A program made the translations under genes and the position numbers. Source: Desulfocicer vacuolatum DSM 3385 (GTDB taxonomy: Bacteria > Desulfobacterota > Desulfobacteria > Desulfobacterales > Desulfobacteraceae). Taken from it: a stretch of DNA of 64,000 bases. Position 1 is the first letter of the stretch, and the number at the start of each line of letters is the position of its first letter. Below, in pieces: positions 35,990-44,630 of this stretch. The stretch lies in contig NZ_FWXY01000007.1 in assembly GCF_900176365.1 (NCBI RefSeq), forward strand, positions 143,334 to 207,333, written 5' to 3'. A model generated the notes under the pieces. That model was not told where the DNA came from, ran no database searches, and saw nothing but the letters and a program-made list of their open reading frames with translations.

Positions 35990-36235
35990 CTTTCACGGAC
36001 CAATTCCCCACGGGCACGGGCACGGTTACGCCGGGTGCAAGTGCGGGCAGGCGCGGCGGGCAGGCGCACACCCGAGCGCGCATAATGCCCGCGTGCACAC
36101 GCCCGGACGTGTGCCCAGGCGTGCTTGGGGGCGGGCAAGTGCCCAGGTGCGTGCGGGCGCAACCGCGCACATTATGCCCAGGCGTGCCCAGGCACGCTTA
36201 GGGGCGGGCAGGCGCGCACCCGGGGGTGTAGCGTA
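35990..36235. repeat. Very GC-rich, repeat-bearing non-coding island
   Basis: About 245 bp of strikingly GC-rich sequence in an otherwise AT-leaning element. A 26-bp unit at 36112-36137 recurs at 36185-36210 with three mismatches (cores TGCCCAGGC and GGGGCGGGCA). ATAATGCCCGCGTGC and ATTATGCCCAGGCGTGC also recur. Reading frames on both strands exist but have no ribosome-binding sites and biased composition. It lies between the xis-like gene and the main operon, where an origin or packaging or recombination site could sit. Confidence 0.6.
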
Positions 36236-36260
36236 GTTTAAATTCAAATTAAAACAGTAA

Positions 36261-36294
36261 GTTAAAGCGTTTTTGTCTGACCTGCAGCTTTAAC
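36261..36294. promoter_or_regulatory. Inverted repeat upstream of the main operon
   Basis: GTTAAAGC at 36261-36268 and GCTTTAAC at 36287-36294 flank an 18-bp spacer, 31 bp before the first gene of the element's main operon. It could be an operator or a leader hairpin. Confidence 0.35.
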
Positions 36295-36324
36295 AGAAAA
36301 GTTAAAAAATCTGGGAGGGTAAAA

Positions 36325-37914
36325 ATGAAAATTATCACCGTTTTTTTTAAGAAAATTCAGTCTTTTCTTTTTAAATTTCTTCAAACAAGGGTCATTGTAT
36401 TGATTATTACGAATTGTGCGGTCCTTTTGATCGTTGAATTGTCTGATATTGTCAAGGATACGATTAAAAATATGAATCAAGCCTTTTTAATTCAACTTTA
36501 TACCATTGAAGGCTGGTTATTTGAAAAGGTTCATAATGGATTCACTTTTTTTGAAGAAATATTGAATACATTCAAGGAAAAGGTGGAATCCGCCCTGAAT
36601 GTGCTTTTGCCCGATGAATTCACCATCATTTTAAATCTTATCCAGTTTGGGGCCTGGCTTGATCTTTGTGTTCAAAGTCTTGTGTCAAATACCAAGAACA
36701 GCATTGGTATTGTCGTTTCTCAGACGGTGGCCCCTTTTCTTATTTTAACTGGTGAAGCCATTGAAACCATCACAACCCTGACCACGGCCTTTACTACCAT
36801 TGAACAAGGGATTAACCAAACCACTACCCAATGGTATGAATTTATAAAAAATGAACTGACCCTGGCAAAGACAACTTACAACGGACACATCAATAATTTT
36901 ATTAATGCCGTTTATGCCGGGTTTGCCTGGTACAATGAAGGGGTTAACGCCATTGAAATCGCGGCCACCGATGAAAAAACCATTATTGAGGGTCACAACC
37001 AGACAGCCCAGGGCATTATTGACGATATTTTGGTTTTGGTTGAACAATGTCAAGGCAGTGGTGATGGTGCCAATCAAACAATTGAATCCATTTCTGAGCT
37101 TTTAAATGGTATTTCTCCTGTTTCCACAACACCCCTTGATATTGATTATAACCAATACCGCCTTTCCCTGCTTGCTCCGGATGTCTTTGAATTTAATCCC
37201 ACCATGCCGGACTGGCAAATTGACCTTGCACCGGCAAGGTCATGTCTGATCGCCCTGGAAACCCGGATTAACGATTTAAATGATAATCTGACAAGCTTAC
37301 CCCAAACCTTGTCTGATGATTTTATCAATCAGTTTCCACAGGTTTTTCAGTCTGAACTGATCGGAGAGATAAGACCTTTGATCGTTCTTGCCATGACACA
37401 ACTTTTTATTCAAAAAAAAAACGCCCTCATGACCCATATATCCGGTGTGAAAACCGATTTAATGACATATCAAAATGATATCCAGCTAAAAATCATGGAA
37501 AAGGCCAATGAAATTATCGGCAACATTGAAAAGGTGGAGTTAAACCTTGTTGAAAAGGTACCTGAATTACTAACCCCCACCATTGAACGATATGTGGAAA
37601 AGGTTGCCACCGCCATTGAAAAGGCCAAAGAAGAAATCAGCCATGAAGACGTAAACATCATGGATTTTATCCCGGATCTTGAAAAAATAGAACAGATCAT
37701 GGCCACCTTTGAAGAAATCGACCGGTTTTCACATCAGAAACCGGGAAAAGTCTCCCCCCTTAAACATAAATTTATCATCCAGGACGTATACCGGCTTCTT
37801 TGCAATAATTTTTTTCGTGTTGAACGTATGGCCATCTTGTTTGCCCTGGCCCCCGGTGACCTACAGGTGGAAACATCGGATATCGTTAATTTGCTTTTGG
37901 AACTTCAAGAATAA
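36325..37914 (+). CDS. Unknown membrane-anchored helical protein, paralogue 1
   Basis: A 529-residue protein of unrecognised family. A basic N-terminus and one membrane helix (~residues 20-42, TRVIVLIITNCAVLLIVELS) are followed by ~480 mostly helical residues. The ordered segments LIGEIRPLIVLAMTQL (~350-365) and, near the C-terminus, VYRLLCNNFFRVERMAILF are shared with the next gene product at the same relative places, so the two are paralogues. GGGAGGG precedes ATG 36325. It begins the operon that ends with the primase-helicase. Function unknown; a membrane-tethered replication or assembly role is a guess. Confidence 0.85.
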   Translation: MKIITVFFKKIQSFLFKFLQTRVIVLIITNCAVLLIVELSDIVKDTIKNMNQAFLIQLYTIEGWLFEKVHNGFTFFEEILNTFKEKVESALNVLLPDEFTIILNLIQFGAWLDLCVQSLVSNTKNSIGIVVSQTVAPFLILTGEAIETITTLTTAFTTIEQGINQTTTQWYEFIKNELTLAKTTYNGHINNFINAVYAGFAWYNEGVNAIEIAATDEKTIIEGHNQTAQGIIDDILVLVEQCQGSGDGANQTIESISELLNGISPVSTTPLDIDYNQYRLSLLAPDVFEFNPTMPDWQIDLAPARSCLIALETRINDLNDNLTSLPQTLSDDFINQFPQVFQSELIGEIRPLIVLAMTQLFIQKKNALMTHISGVKTDLMTYQNDIQLKIMEKANEIIGNIEKVELNLVEKVPELLTPTIERYVEKVATAIEKAKEEISHEDVNIMDFIPDLEKIEQIMATFEEIDRFSHQKPGKVSPLKHKFIIQDVYRLLCNNFFRVERMAILFALAPGDLQVETSDIVNLLLELQE

Positions 37915-37955
37915 CAACCACGACAAATTTTTTATACACGCCAAAGGAGACAAGC

Positions 37956-39581
37956 ATGTATTCAACAATATTTTCAGCCATGGCAAAGCTTTTGAAACCG
38001 GTGTGGAAATGGCTTTTTCGTTTTATTATTTCCCTGATTATATCCAATGCAGTGCTCTGGCTTTTGCGATATAGCGCAAGTGGTTATGTGCAAAAATTTC
38101 ATGATGAAATCGTCCAGTTTGTGAAAGAAAAAAACAAGAAAGTTCTGGATCAAATATTTAATGTCGGTGATTTCCTCAACGAAATCATGGACACGGTGTT
38201 TCAAATGGGTAGTGAAATGGTTCTTACCCTGGAAGCATTGATTGACGACAGCATAAAATACACCACCGGGCTTGTGGATCAGGTATTGGCATGTATTCCG
38301 TTTACGGAGCGCATTGAGCAAATAGTACAAGATTGCATGGATGACATATCCATATTGATCCAAAATCAAGCAACCGGCATTGTAAATACCTTTTTTGCAG
38401 GCCCGGTGATTGATTTAAACACCCTTATCAGTACCGCAAAACTCCGCATTGATGCCCTGGAAGTGGAGATCGCCATGTATTTAATGGAAACCTGGCTTGC
38501 CATAGTCTCCCCCGTCCAGACCGGTATAACCACTGCCTATGAAAAGGTGCTTTCCCTGTCTGAATCTTTAAACGGCTTGGTTTCTTTTTGTAATGGCAGC
38601 ATTGATACCATGGAAAATGCCATGACATCGGCATGTAATCAACTGGATTATTACAATTTAACCCTGGAAGAACAAAAAGCGGATCTTTTATGGATGATTG
38701 AGCAGGAACTCAATGAAAATCAAACCGGCGGCACCGGTGCCAATCTTCAATGTATCCGGCAAGAATTGGAAAACAAGTTGTTAATCAGCGAACCCGGCGG
38801 ATTGAACATTGATTTTTCCCGGTTTCGAACAGATCCCCCCCAGATTGACCCGGATGAATATCTTTGCAAAGTCCAGATGATAGAAAACACCTTTACCTTT
38901 GATATGAACACCTTCTTGCCTGATTTTGACGACATGATCACCCACCTTTCCACCATCCATACGAAATTATCAGAACTGGAAAAAAGTCTCATCACAGCCC
39001 TTGACGACAGTTTGCCGGGGATACTCAAGGGAAACATGGAAGGAAAAATAAGGGATCTTCTATTTATCGCCCTGGTGGAAACATTGAAACGGAAAAAAAT
39101 AAATGTATCTACTTATCTACAGGAGAAATCAACGGCCCTGACCACGGAAAAAGAGGCCCGAAAACAAGAAATCATCCAAAAAAAAGATGAAATCATCACA
39201 AATATCCAAACATTTGAAACCGAAACCATTGATTCAATCCAAGTTTTTCTTGATCCCAGTGTAAACCAACTCATTAAAGACCTGGAAGCAGGTATTGCCA
39301 GCAATGAAGATATCAGCGCCGTGAATATCGACAATGTATTGCCGGATACCACGGACATTGATTCCATTATCACCACATTTGACGCCAATATTCACGCAAA
39401 CGAAACCCCAAACATCACTGATTCCGTTAAATGGACTCCTGCGGATATTTACCGAATCTTGAAACACAATTTTACAAAATCTGACCGCGTACCTTTGCTG
39501 GTGCATCTGTTTTCCCAGGATCTGAAGATCAACGCTGAAAAGTTAAAGGAGCTGCAACTAAAATGGATACCCAAACCATAA
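37956..39581 (+). CDS. Unknown membrane-anchored helical protein, paralogue 2
   Basis: A 541-residue partner of the preceding gene. The N-terminus has an amphipathic stretch and a membrane helix (~residues 18-40, KWLFRFIISLIISNAVLWLL). The body is helical, with MEGKIRDLLFIALVETLKRK and, at the C-terminus, DIYRILKHNFTKSDRVPLLV matching the first paralogue. Four cysteines are scattered and no enzymatic motif is visible. AAGGAG lies upstream of ATG 37956. The next small gene starts inside its 3' end (19-bp overlap), so the two are coupled. Function unknown. Confidence 0.85.
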   Translation: MYSTIFSAMAKLLKPVWKWLFRFIISLIISNAVLWLLRYSASGYVQKFHDEIVQFVKEKNKKVLDQIFNVGDFLNEIMDTVFQMGSEMVLTLEALIDDSIKYTTGLVDQVLACIPFTERIEQIVQDCMDDISILIQNQATGIVNTFFAGPVIDLNTLISTAKLRIDALEVEIAMYLMETWLAIVSPVQTGITTAYEKVLSLSESLNGLVSFCNGSIDTMENAMTSACNQLDYYNLTLEEQKADLLWMIEQELNENQTGGTGANLQCIRQELENKLLISEPGGLNIDFSRFRTDPPQIDPDEYLCKVQMIENTFTFDMNTFLPDFDDMITHLSTIHTKLSELEKSLITALDDSLPGILKGNMEGKIRDLLFIALVETLKRKKINVSTYLQEKSTALTTEKEARKQEIIQKKDEIITNIQTFETETIDSIQVFLDPSVNQLIKDLEAGIASNEDISAVNIDNVLPDTTDIDSIITTFDANIHANETPNITDSVKWTPADIYRILKHNFTKSDRVPLLVHLFSQDLKINAEKLKELQLKWIPKP

Positions 39582-39823
39582 ATCAGGATGCCACCACCAG
39601 AATACGAAATCGCATAGGCAAGCAAGATGATCTGTCCACCACCATAGATAAAATGACAGGCCAAAGGGACGCCAAGGCAAGATGGAGATACCGCACCGAT
39701 GAAAAACTTTTAAATGCGGGGATTGTGGCCCTTTACCATTTAACGCCGTTAAATCCCATATTGGAGCAAAACCTTGAAGCCATCGCCCAGTTAAAAAAAA
39801 ATAAGGGGAATGGAAAAAAATGA
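39563..39823 (+). CDS. Small protein coupled to the primase-helicase
   Basis: An 86-residue hydrophilic protein with Lys/Arg-rich ends and a central helical block (RTDEKLLNAGIVALYHLTPL). Its start overlaps paralogue 2 by 19 bp and its stop overlaps the primase-helicase start as ATGA, so it belongs to a tightly coupled four-gene unit. AAAGGAG lies upstream of ATG 39563. No family is recognised; it could be an accessory factor of the primase-helicase. Confidence 0.75.
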   Translation: MDTQTINQDATTRIRNRIGKQDDLSTTIDKMTGQRDAKARWRYRTDEKLLNAGIVALYHLTPLNPILEQNLEAIAQLKKNKGNGKK

Positions 39824-42800
39824 CAGAACAAACAGCAAAATATCAGGCAAAAGAAAACGGTAAGGGAAACAATAATTCAAACGGCAACATCCAAACCATA
39901 AAACAACGCATTGATCTTGAATCCTACCTTTCCACCATGGGATTGACCCTGAAAAAATCAGGATCAGACACAAAAACCTGTCCATGCCCCCTGTGTAACC
40001 ACAAGGATTGTTTCAGGGTAACCCCGTCAAAACAATTATGGCATTGCTTTTCCTGCGATCAAGGCGGGGATATCATTGAACTCCACCAGATCCGACACAA
40101 TTTAACCAAGGCAGATGCCATCCTTGATCTTTCGCAATCCGTGGGAATCCCCATTGCCCGGGCATCATCCATGAATCAACAAAGAGATACCGGCCGGAAC
40201 CTTTCCGGAACCCCAAAAAGTGAAACCGGACAAAATCTCCGCAAAACCTCCCAAGAAAACATTTTCAATGAAGCCATGGTCTATTATCGAACCACGGCCA
40301 AGACAAGTCCGGGCTTTAAACAATTTTTGCATTATCGAAAATTTAACCCTGCAGCCATCAATAAACTGGGGCTTGGTTATGCCGACGGCAACCTTCACAC
40401 CCATTTAAAGGCCCGGGGCGTGACGGATCAGGAAATGATTGAAAGTAAACTGGTGCGCAAAAACGACAACGGCTCCCTTTACGATTATTTTCGGTACCAG
40501 ATTATTTACCCCACCATGGGCCCCACCGGGGATGTGATTCACCTCAAAGGCAAGGGCATTGATAAAACCGGAAGGCCCACCGGTAAGACCTGGCAACTTG
40601 GAAATCGTGATTCTTTTTTTAACTGGCATCAAAAACCCGGGGGACAAATTTTAAATTCGTCCCCCAAAAAAGACACCTTATATATAGTGGAAGGGGAAAA
40701 TGACGCGGTGGCCCTGGACAAAATAAACCGTACTGCATGGGCCATGGGCGGCACCCTTTCCCAAAAACAGATTGATATTTTAAAACAAACCCTTTCCACC
40801 GGTGGGTTTGACGTGTGCGTAATTCCCGACAATGACAGCGCCGGGGAAAACCTGTTAAAAAAAATCAAATCCGAATTGATGTATTACACCCTGCCCGATA
40901 CCTTGCGCCTTCTCATTGCCCCCCAAAGCCAAAGGATCACTGCCAGATATCCGGCCACCTTATATAATGATGTGGATGAGGCCATCAGAAAAACAGATAT
41001 TCCACCGGATTTTTCCCGGCAAAACAAAGCCCCCCTTTTCGGATCCGCAACACCGGCCACCGGTGAAAAACCATCCACCGCCGTTTCAAGCAGCAAAACA
41101 ATAACACTGGAAAGTATCACCCGGCCCGCCCCCCTGGCACCATCATTGAAAACCTGCCTGAACCTTTACCGGAAAACCATTGAAGAACAGGAACTTAAGT
41201 ATTCATCAAACATTGTGGGCCACATTGTGTTTGAATTGTTAATGGATATCGGTGATTTTTTCGTAATCGATGAGGAAATTTTATATATTTACCAGGGAAA
41301 TCAATACGTGGTGGGCAGTAATCTGCCCTTTAAATCCCTCATGTACCAGCTTTCCCGGGGCAGCATTAATTATGCCGATAAACAAAGCAAGGTGATCTGG
41401 GAAAGCATTCAAGCCCAATGTTATTACAAAGCCCCCCACACCGAACACCGGGGATGGATTTACACCGACGCCACAGCCGGCACAATCGGTGCCACGGCCA
41501 CCCCGGCCATTTATTACAACCTGTGTAACCCCAAAAATGAAATCATCCGAATAACTCCGGGAAACATTGAATTATTGATGAATGGATGCAATGACACATC
41601 GGTTTTCCTGCAAAAAAGCCCCAAAACCCGGCCCATTGCCTTAATTCCCATGACAGATGAGGAAATGAGCGATGGATTGCAAATATTTTTCGATCTTTTT
41701 TACGATAACATGGCCTGTGATATCAGCTGGAAAATCTATATTTTATCGTTCATCGTTAATTCATTGTTTTTGAACATGGCAAAGGCCCACGGTATCAATA
41801 AATTTACCGGGCACCAGGGCAGCGGCAAAACCGAAACCGCCGGGATGATCACCGCCCTTTTATACGGTCAGAACTTTGTCACCGTGGGTTCCACGGCATC
41901 TGACTACACCGATGCTGCCTTAAATCCGGTTACCATCTGTGATAATCTGGAAATTCATAACATCACTCCGGACAGGCGTGATTTTCTTCTTTGCGTGGCC
42001 ACCGGGATCACCCGGCAAAAACGAAAAAGCGGCACAGATTCCGCCAATATTTACGAAAAAACCGTTACCCAGATCATCACCACCAGTATTGAAAGCTTTG
42101 AGTTCCCCGAGCTTATCGAACGTGCCGTCACCATTCCCTTTGATCAAGAATTCTTTAACCAACGATATCCGGGCAGCATGATCATAGAAAACAGCATCAT
42201 TGGCAACCGGGATAAAATATTATCGGCCATTTTCCGTTTGTCCACCCACATTTTGAATAATTATCAAACCAAAAAGGAGAAAATTTACCGATATCTTGAA
42301 AAGAATCACCCCAAACACAGCAAACGGCGATTAAATGAACATTTGGCCTGTATGGCGGTGATCACCGATGAATTGAAACAAAGAACCCCCGGTTTAAAAC
42401 AAATTTTTGACATGTCGGTGCAAGATATTGTGGCGGAGTGGATCAACCAGCAGGATAAGGAAAACACCGAAATCATGTTTGAAACCAATATCATTGTCCG
42501 GTATCTCAATTTGCTTGCCCAGGAGAGCGCCAACGGATTGTTGGATGAATACCACGTCGTCAATCTAAATGCCGTTGCTGACGGGTTACCGGAGCATCCC
42601 ACCGATAATAATAATTCAACGGGCAACTTAACCATGGAATTGACCACCAGTGAATTATTATCCGCCTTTGAACTTCTTGCAAAGAAATACAACATCCGGC
42701 AACGGTTTTCATCGGTGCGGCACCTGGCGGTGAGAATCCGTAACGAATTATCAGTAATTGAGGCGGCCCAGTGGCGCATACGGCAAACAAGGCGCGTCAA

Positions 42801-42834
42801 AGGCCAGAATCTGTTTGAAATCAGTAATTGTTAA
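39820..42834 (+). CDS. Primase-helicase (CHC2 zinc finger, TOPRIM, P-loop ATPase)
   Basis: A 1004-residue replication protein. Residues ~35-95 hold a CHC2-type zinc finger (CPCPLCNHKDCF, then LWHCFSCDQGGDI). Residues ~285-350 hold TOPRIM (LYIVEGENDAVALDKI; VCVIPDNDSAGENLL). A P-loop near residue 664 (TGHQGSGKTETAG) and NPVTICDNLEIHN mark a C-terminal ATPase/helicase-like domain. The ~300-residue middle has no clear match. It should prime and unwind element DNA, so the element probably replicates on its own after excision. It starts by ATGA overlap with the small gene before it. Confidence 0.9.
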   Translation: MTEQTAKYQAKENGKGNNNSNGNIQTIKQRIDLESYLSTMGLTLKKSGSDTKTCPCPLCNHKDCFRVTPSKQLWHCFSCDQGGDIIELHQIRHNLTKADAILDLSQSVGIPIARASSMNQQRDTGRNLSGTPKSETGQNLRKTSQENIFNEAMVYYRTTAKTSPGFKQFLHYRKFNPAAINKLGLGYADGNLHTHLKARGVTDQEMIESKLVRKNDNGSLYDYFRYQIIYPTMGPTGDVIHLKGKGIDKTGRPTGKTWQLGNRDSFFNWHQKPGGQILNSSPKKDTLYIVEGENDAVALDKINRTAWAMGGTLSQKQIDILKQTLSTGGFDVCVIPDNDSAGENLLKKIKSELMYYTLPDTLRLLIAPQSQRITARYPATLYNDVDEAIRKTDIPPDFSRQNKAPLFGSATPATGEKPSTAVSSSKTITLESITRPAPLAPSLKTCLNLYRKTIEEQELKYSSNIVGHIVFELLMDIGDFFVIDEEILYIYQGNQYVVGSNLPFKSLMYQLSRGSINYADKQSKVIWESIQAQCYYKAPHTEHRGWIYTDATAGTIGATATPAIYYNLCNPKNEIIRITPGNIELLMNGCNDTSVFLQKSPKTRPIALIPMTDEEMSDGLQIFFDLFYDNMACDISWKIYILSFIVNSLFLNMAKAHGINKFTGHQGSGKTETAGMITALLYGQNFVTVGSTASDYTDAALNPVTICDNLEIHNITPDRRDFLLCVATGITRQKRKSGTDSANIYEKTVTQIITTSIESFEFPELIERAVTIPFDQEFFNQRYPGSMIIENSIIGNRDKILSAIFRLSTHILNNYQTKKEKIYRYLEKNHPKHSKRRLNEHLACMAVITDELKQRTPGLKQIFDMSVQDIVAEWINQQDKENTEIMFETNIIVRYLNLLAQESANGLLDEYHVVNLNAVADGLPEHPTDNNNSTGNLTMELTTSELLSAFELLAKKYNIRQRFSSVRHLAVRIRNELSVIEAAQWRIRQTRRVKGQNLFEISNC

Positions 42835-42857
42835 AATCGAGCAGAAGGGAGGGAATA

Positions 42858-42974
42858 ATGGAAAGACGAATGTTTAGCAGAAGAATTATTGGGGCCATTA
42901 GTCGTGATGGCTTTTTGGATTACTTTTCTGATTGGATGTGGGATGAAATTTTTGAACTTTTCACGCATGAATAG
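42858..42974 (+). CDS. 38-residue microprotein
   Basis: ATG 42858 is preceded by the strong site AAGGGAGGG at 5 nt, and a 38-codon frame ends at TAG 42974. The product starts with a basic segment (MERRMFSRR) and continues with an aromatic, acidic tail (FLDYFSDWMWDEIFELF) that could form an amphipathic helix. No family is recognised. The good ribosome-binding site and position in a gene-dense operon support it being real. Confidence 0.55.
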   Translation: MERRMFSRRIIGAISRDGFLDYFSDWMWDEIFELFTHE

Positions 42975-43041
42975 TTGTGAAATAGAAAATAGATTTCCCC
43001 GGCGTACCAAGGATTCATCAATTAATCAATAAGGAGACAAC

Positions 43042-43887
43042 ATGAAAAATTTACCAAACGGCATTGACTTTGACGGTGAAATTTATTGGTCAACCTGCCC
43101 CGAATGTGGAAGAAAACAAGGAGACATGGGCAATAATATGAAATGTTGGGAATGCGGTTACACCCCCATGCCCCATAAACCACGAATTGCTGTGATTTAT
43201 CCCTACAGTGCAAAAAAATCCAAGTGGCAGGAGATAAACTATTCAATCGGTTCCATAAAAAAGAATTTCATGGAACCCCACAAGATATTTATCATGGGTG
43301 AGGACAACCCGGAAATAGCGGACACCCAATACATTTACCACTATGACAACCCAACTTTTACCACCGAACAAAATAACGGCGGGAAATTGGAAAAATGCGT
43401 GGCCACCTTTGACAAATTTATCTGGATGAATGATGATTTTTACCTTCTTAAACCCACAGATGCCACCCGGATAATGACCAATCCCCCCCTTAGAAACATG
43501 GCTGATTATAAATCACGCGGTACAAACAGGTGGCACAAATTATTGTGGAATACCTTTGATATGCTTAAAGAGGCAGGCATTGACCCAATTTTTAATTTTG
43601 CCACCCATACCCCCCAATTCTACATTTCCGAAAATTTAACGGCAGCTGCAAAACAATTTCCCATCTTTGAAGGCAAGGTATTGGTTGAAACCGTCTATTT
43701 TAATCTGTTCCGGCCCTGGCCACTCATGACGTCACAGGAAAAGGCAGGATTTTACACACCAAAGCAAAGTCAAAATCAAGAGCAGTTAAAGGAAAAATTC
43801 ATGACATGCCGGTATCTCAACCATGATGACAGAGGATTGACCCCAAATCTTAAAGATATGATTATTGAGCATTTTGGAAGTATGTGA
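43042..43887 (+). CDS. Zinc-ribbon plus Stealth/glycosyltransferase-like protein
   Basis: A 281-residue protein. Residues ~17-40 form a four-cysteine zinc ribbon (CPECGRKQGDMGNNMKCWEC). The rest resembles sugar-nucleotide transferases of the Stealth/capsule type, with IGSIKKNFMEPHKIFIMG near the start and a metal-binding-like FIWMNDDFYLLKP. It may modify DNA, a virion surface or the host envelope; none can be chosen from the sequence. AAGGAGACAAC precedes ATG 43042. Family assignment is tentative. Confidence 0.6.
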   Translation: MKNLPNGIDFDGEIYWSTCPECGRKQGDMGNNMKCWECGYTPMPHKPRIAVIYPYSAKKSKWQEINYSIGSIKKNFMEPHKIFIMGEDNPEIADTQYIYHYDNPTFTTEQNNGGKLEKCVATFDKFIWMNDDFYLLKPTDATRIMTNPPLRNMADYKSRGTNRWHKLLWNTFDMLKEAGIDPIFNFATHTPQFYISENLTAAAKQFPIFEGKVLVETVYFNLFRPWPLMTSQEKAGFYTPKQSQNQEQLKEKFMTCRYLNHDDRGLTPNLKDMIIEHFGSM

Positions 43888-43950
43888 ACGTTTATTTGAG
43901 TTTTTTATAAAATTATATATAAATTATTTATGATAATCTCAAAAAAAGAC

Positions 43951-43979
43951 TTGATTTTTACGTAAAACATAAATATAGT
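43951..43979 (+). promoter_or_regulatory. Strong internal promoter of the element's late operon
   Basis: TTGATT at 43951-43956 and TATAGT at 43974-43979 are 17 bp apart in an AT-rich gap. A perfect 12-bp palindrome, TTTTACGTAAAA, lies at 43956-43967 in the spacer and could be an operator. It would drive the genes from 44051 onward. Confidence 0.6.
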
Positions 43980-44050
43980 TTTAGAAAAGCTTAGGTAATA
44001 CACAAAGCTGGTCACCCATCAAATTTTCATAATGCACAAGGAGAAACATC

Positions 44051-44434
44051 ATGCCCTTACTAACACTTGATTTTGAGGCAAAAACGAAAACCGAGGCAAT
44101 GCTTTTGGAAGAAGGCGCAAAAGATGAAAAATGGCCACTGGTTTGTGATGGTCGAATCAAGGCTGCCGATGCCGACCCCATTGGCCCGGCGGTGTACAAA
44201 GGCACACCCGATTCCAAGGATGGCCCCGTAACCCGTGCTCTTTTCCTTTTTTCCGATACCGATGATGCAGTGGTCTGTGTTGTTGACAATGCCGATGAAA
44301 TGGATTTGACCTTGACCATTGCCAATTTTCTGGATTCTTATGGAGCAAGTACCAGTGCAATGAAAGCCAAACGTCCGGTCATTGACGCCGGATCCGGTTC
44401 CGGCTCCGGTTCGGGCTCCGGTGGTGGTGAATAA
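44051..44434 (+). CDS. Small acidic protein with Gly/Ser tail, possible structural protein
   Basis: A 127-residue acidic protein: an alpha/beta-like body (residues 1-110) followed by a Gly-Ser repeat tail ending GGGE. Such tails are flexible linkers or solubility tails. AAGGAG precedes ATG 44051 and it is the first gene after the strong promoter, which suggests high expression. It could be a capsid, decoration or coat-like protein, but no family is recognised. Confidence 0.6.
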   Translation: MPLLTLDFEAKTKTEAMLLEEGAKDEKWPLVCDGRIKAADADPIGPAVYKGTPDSKDGPVTRALFLFSDTDDAVVCVVDNADEMDLTLTIANFLDSYGASTSAMKAKRPVIDAGSGSGSGSGSGGGE

Positions 44435-44449
44435 ATCCATCTTTTCCCC

Positions 44450-44519
44450 CTTTGCAAGTCATAAATTTTAAATCCTCCATGCAGGTAACGGCAAATCATA
44501 AAATTTGCGACTTGCAAAG
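44450..44519. repeat. Long intergenic inverted repeat
   Basis: CTTTGCAAGTC (44450-44460) and GACTTGCAAAG (44509-44519) are perfect 11-bp arms, extended by near-complementary AT-rich bases toward a ~30-nt loop. No T-tract follows, so it is not a typical terminator; an RNA processing or attenuation hairpin between two late genes is possible. Confidence 0.55.
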
Positions 44520-44630
44520 CCCGTAACAAGATCAGATTTTAAACAACCCCACCCAATCCCCTTTATCCGGTTCGTTTTCCTCCTCCAGAATGAACCGGAT
44601 AAAAAACACCCCACCCCAGGAGTTTTACCC

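Noticed and set aside
35949..36247. Overlapping frames on both strands in the GC-rich island
   Set aside because: Several frames are open at once only because of the base composition; none has a ribosome-binding site or protein-like composition.
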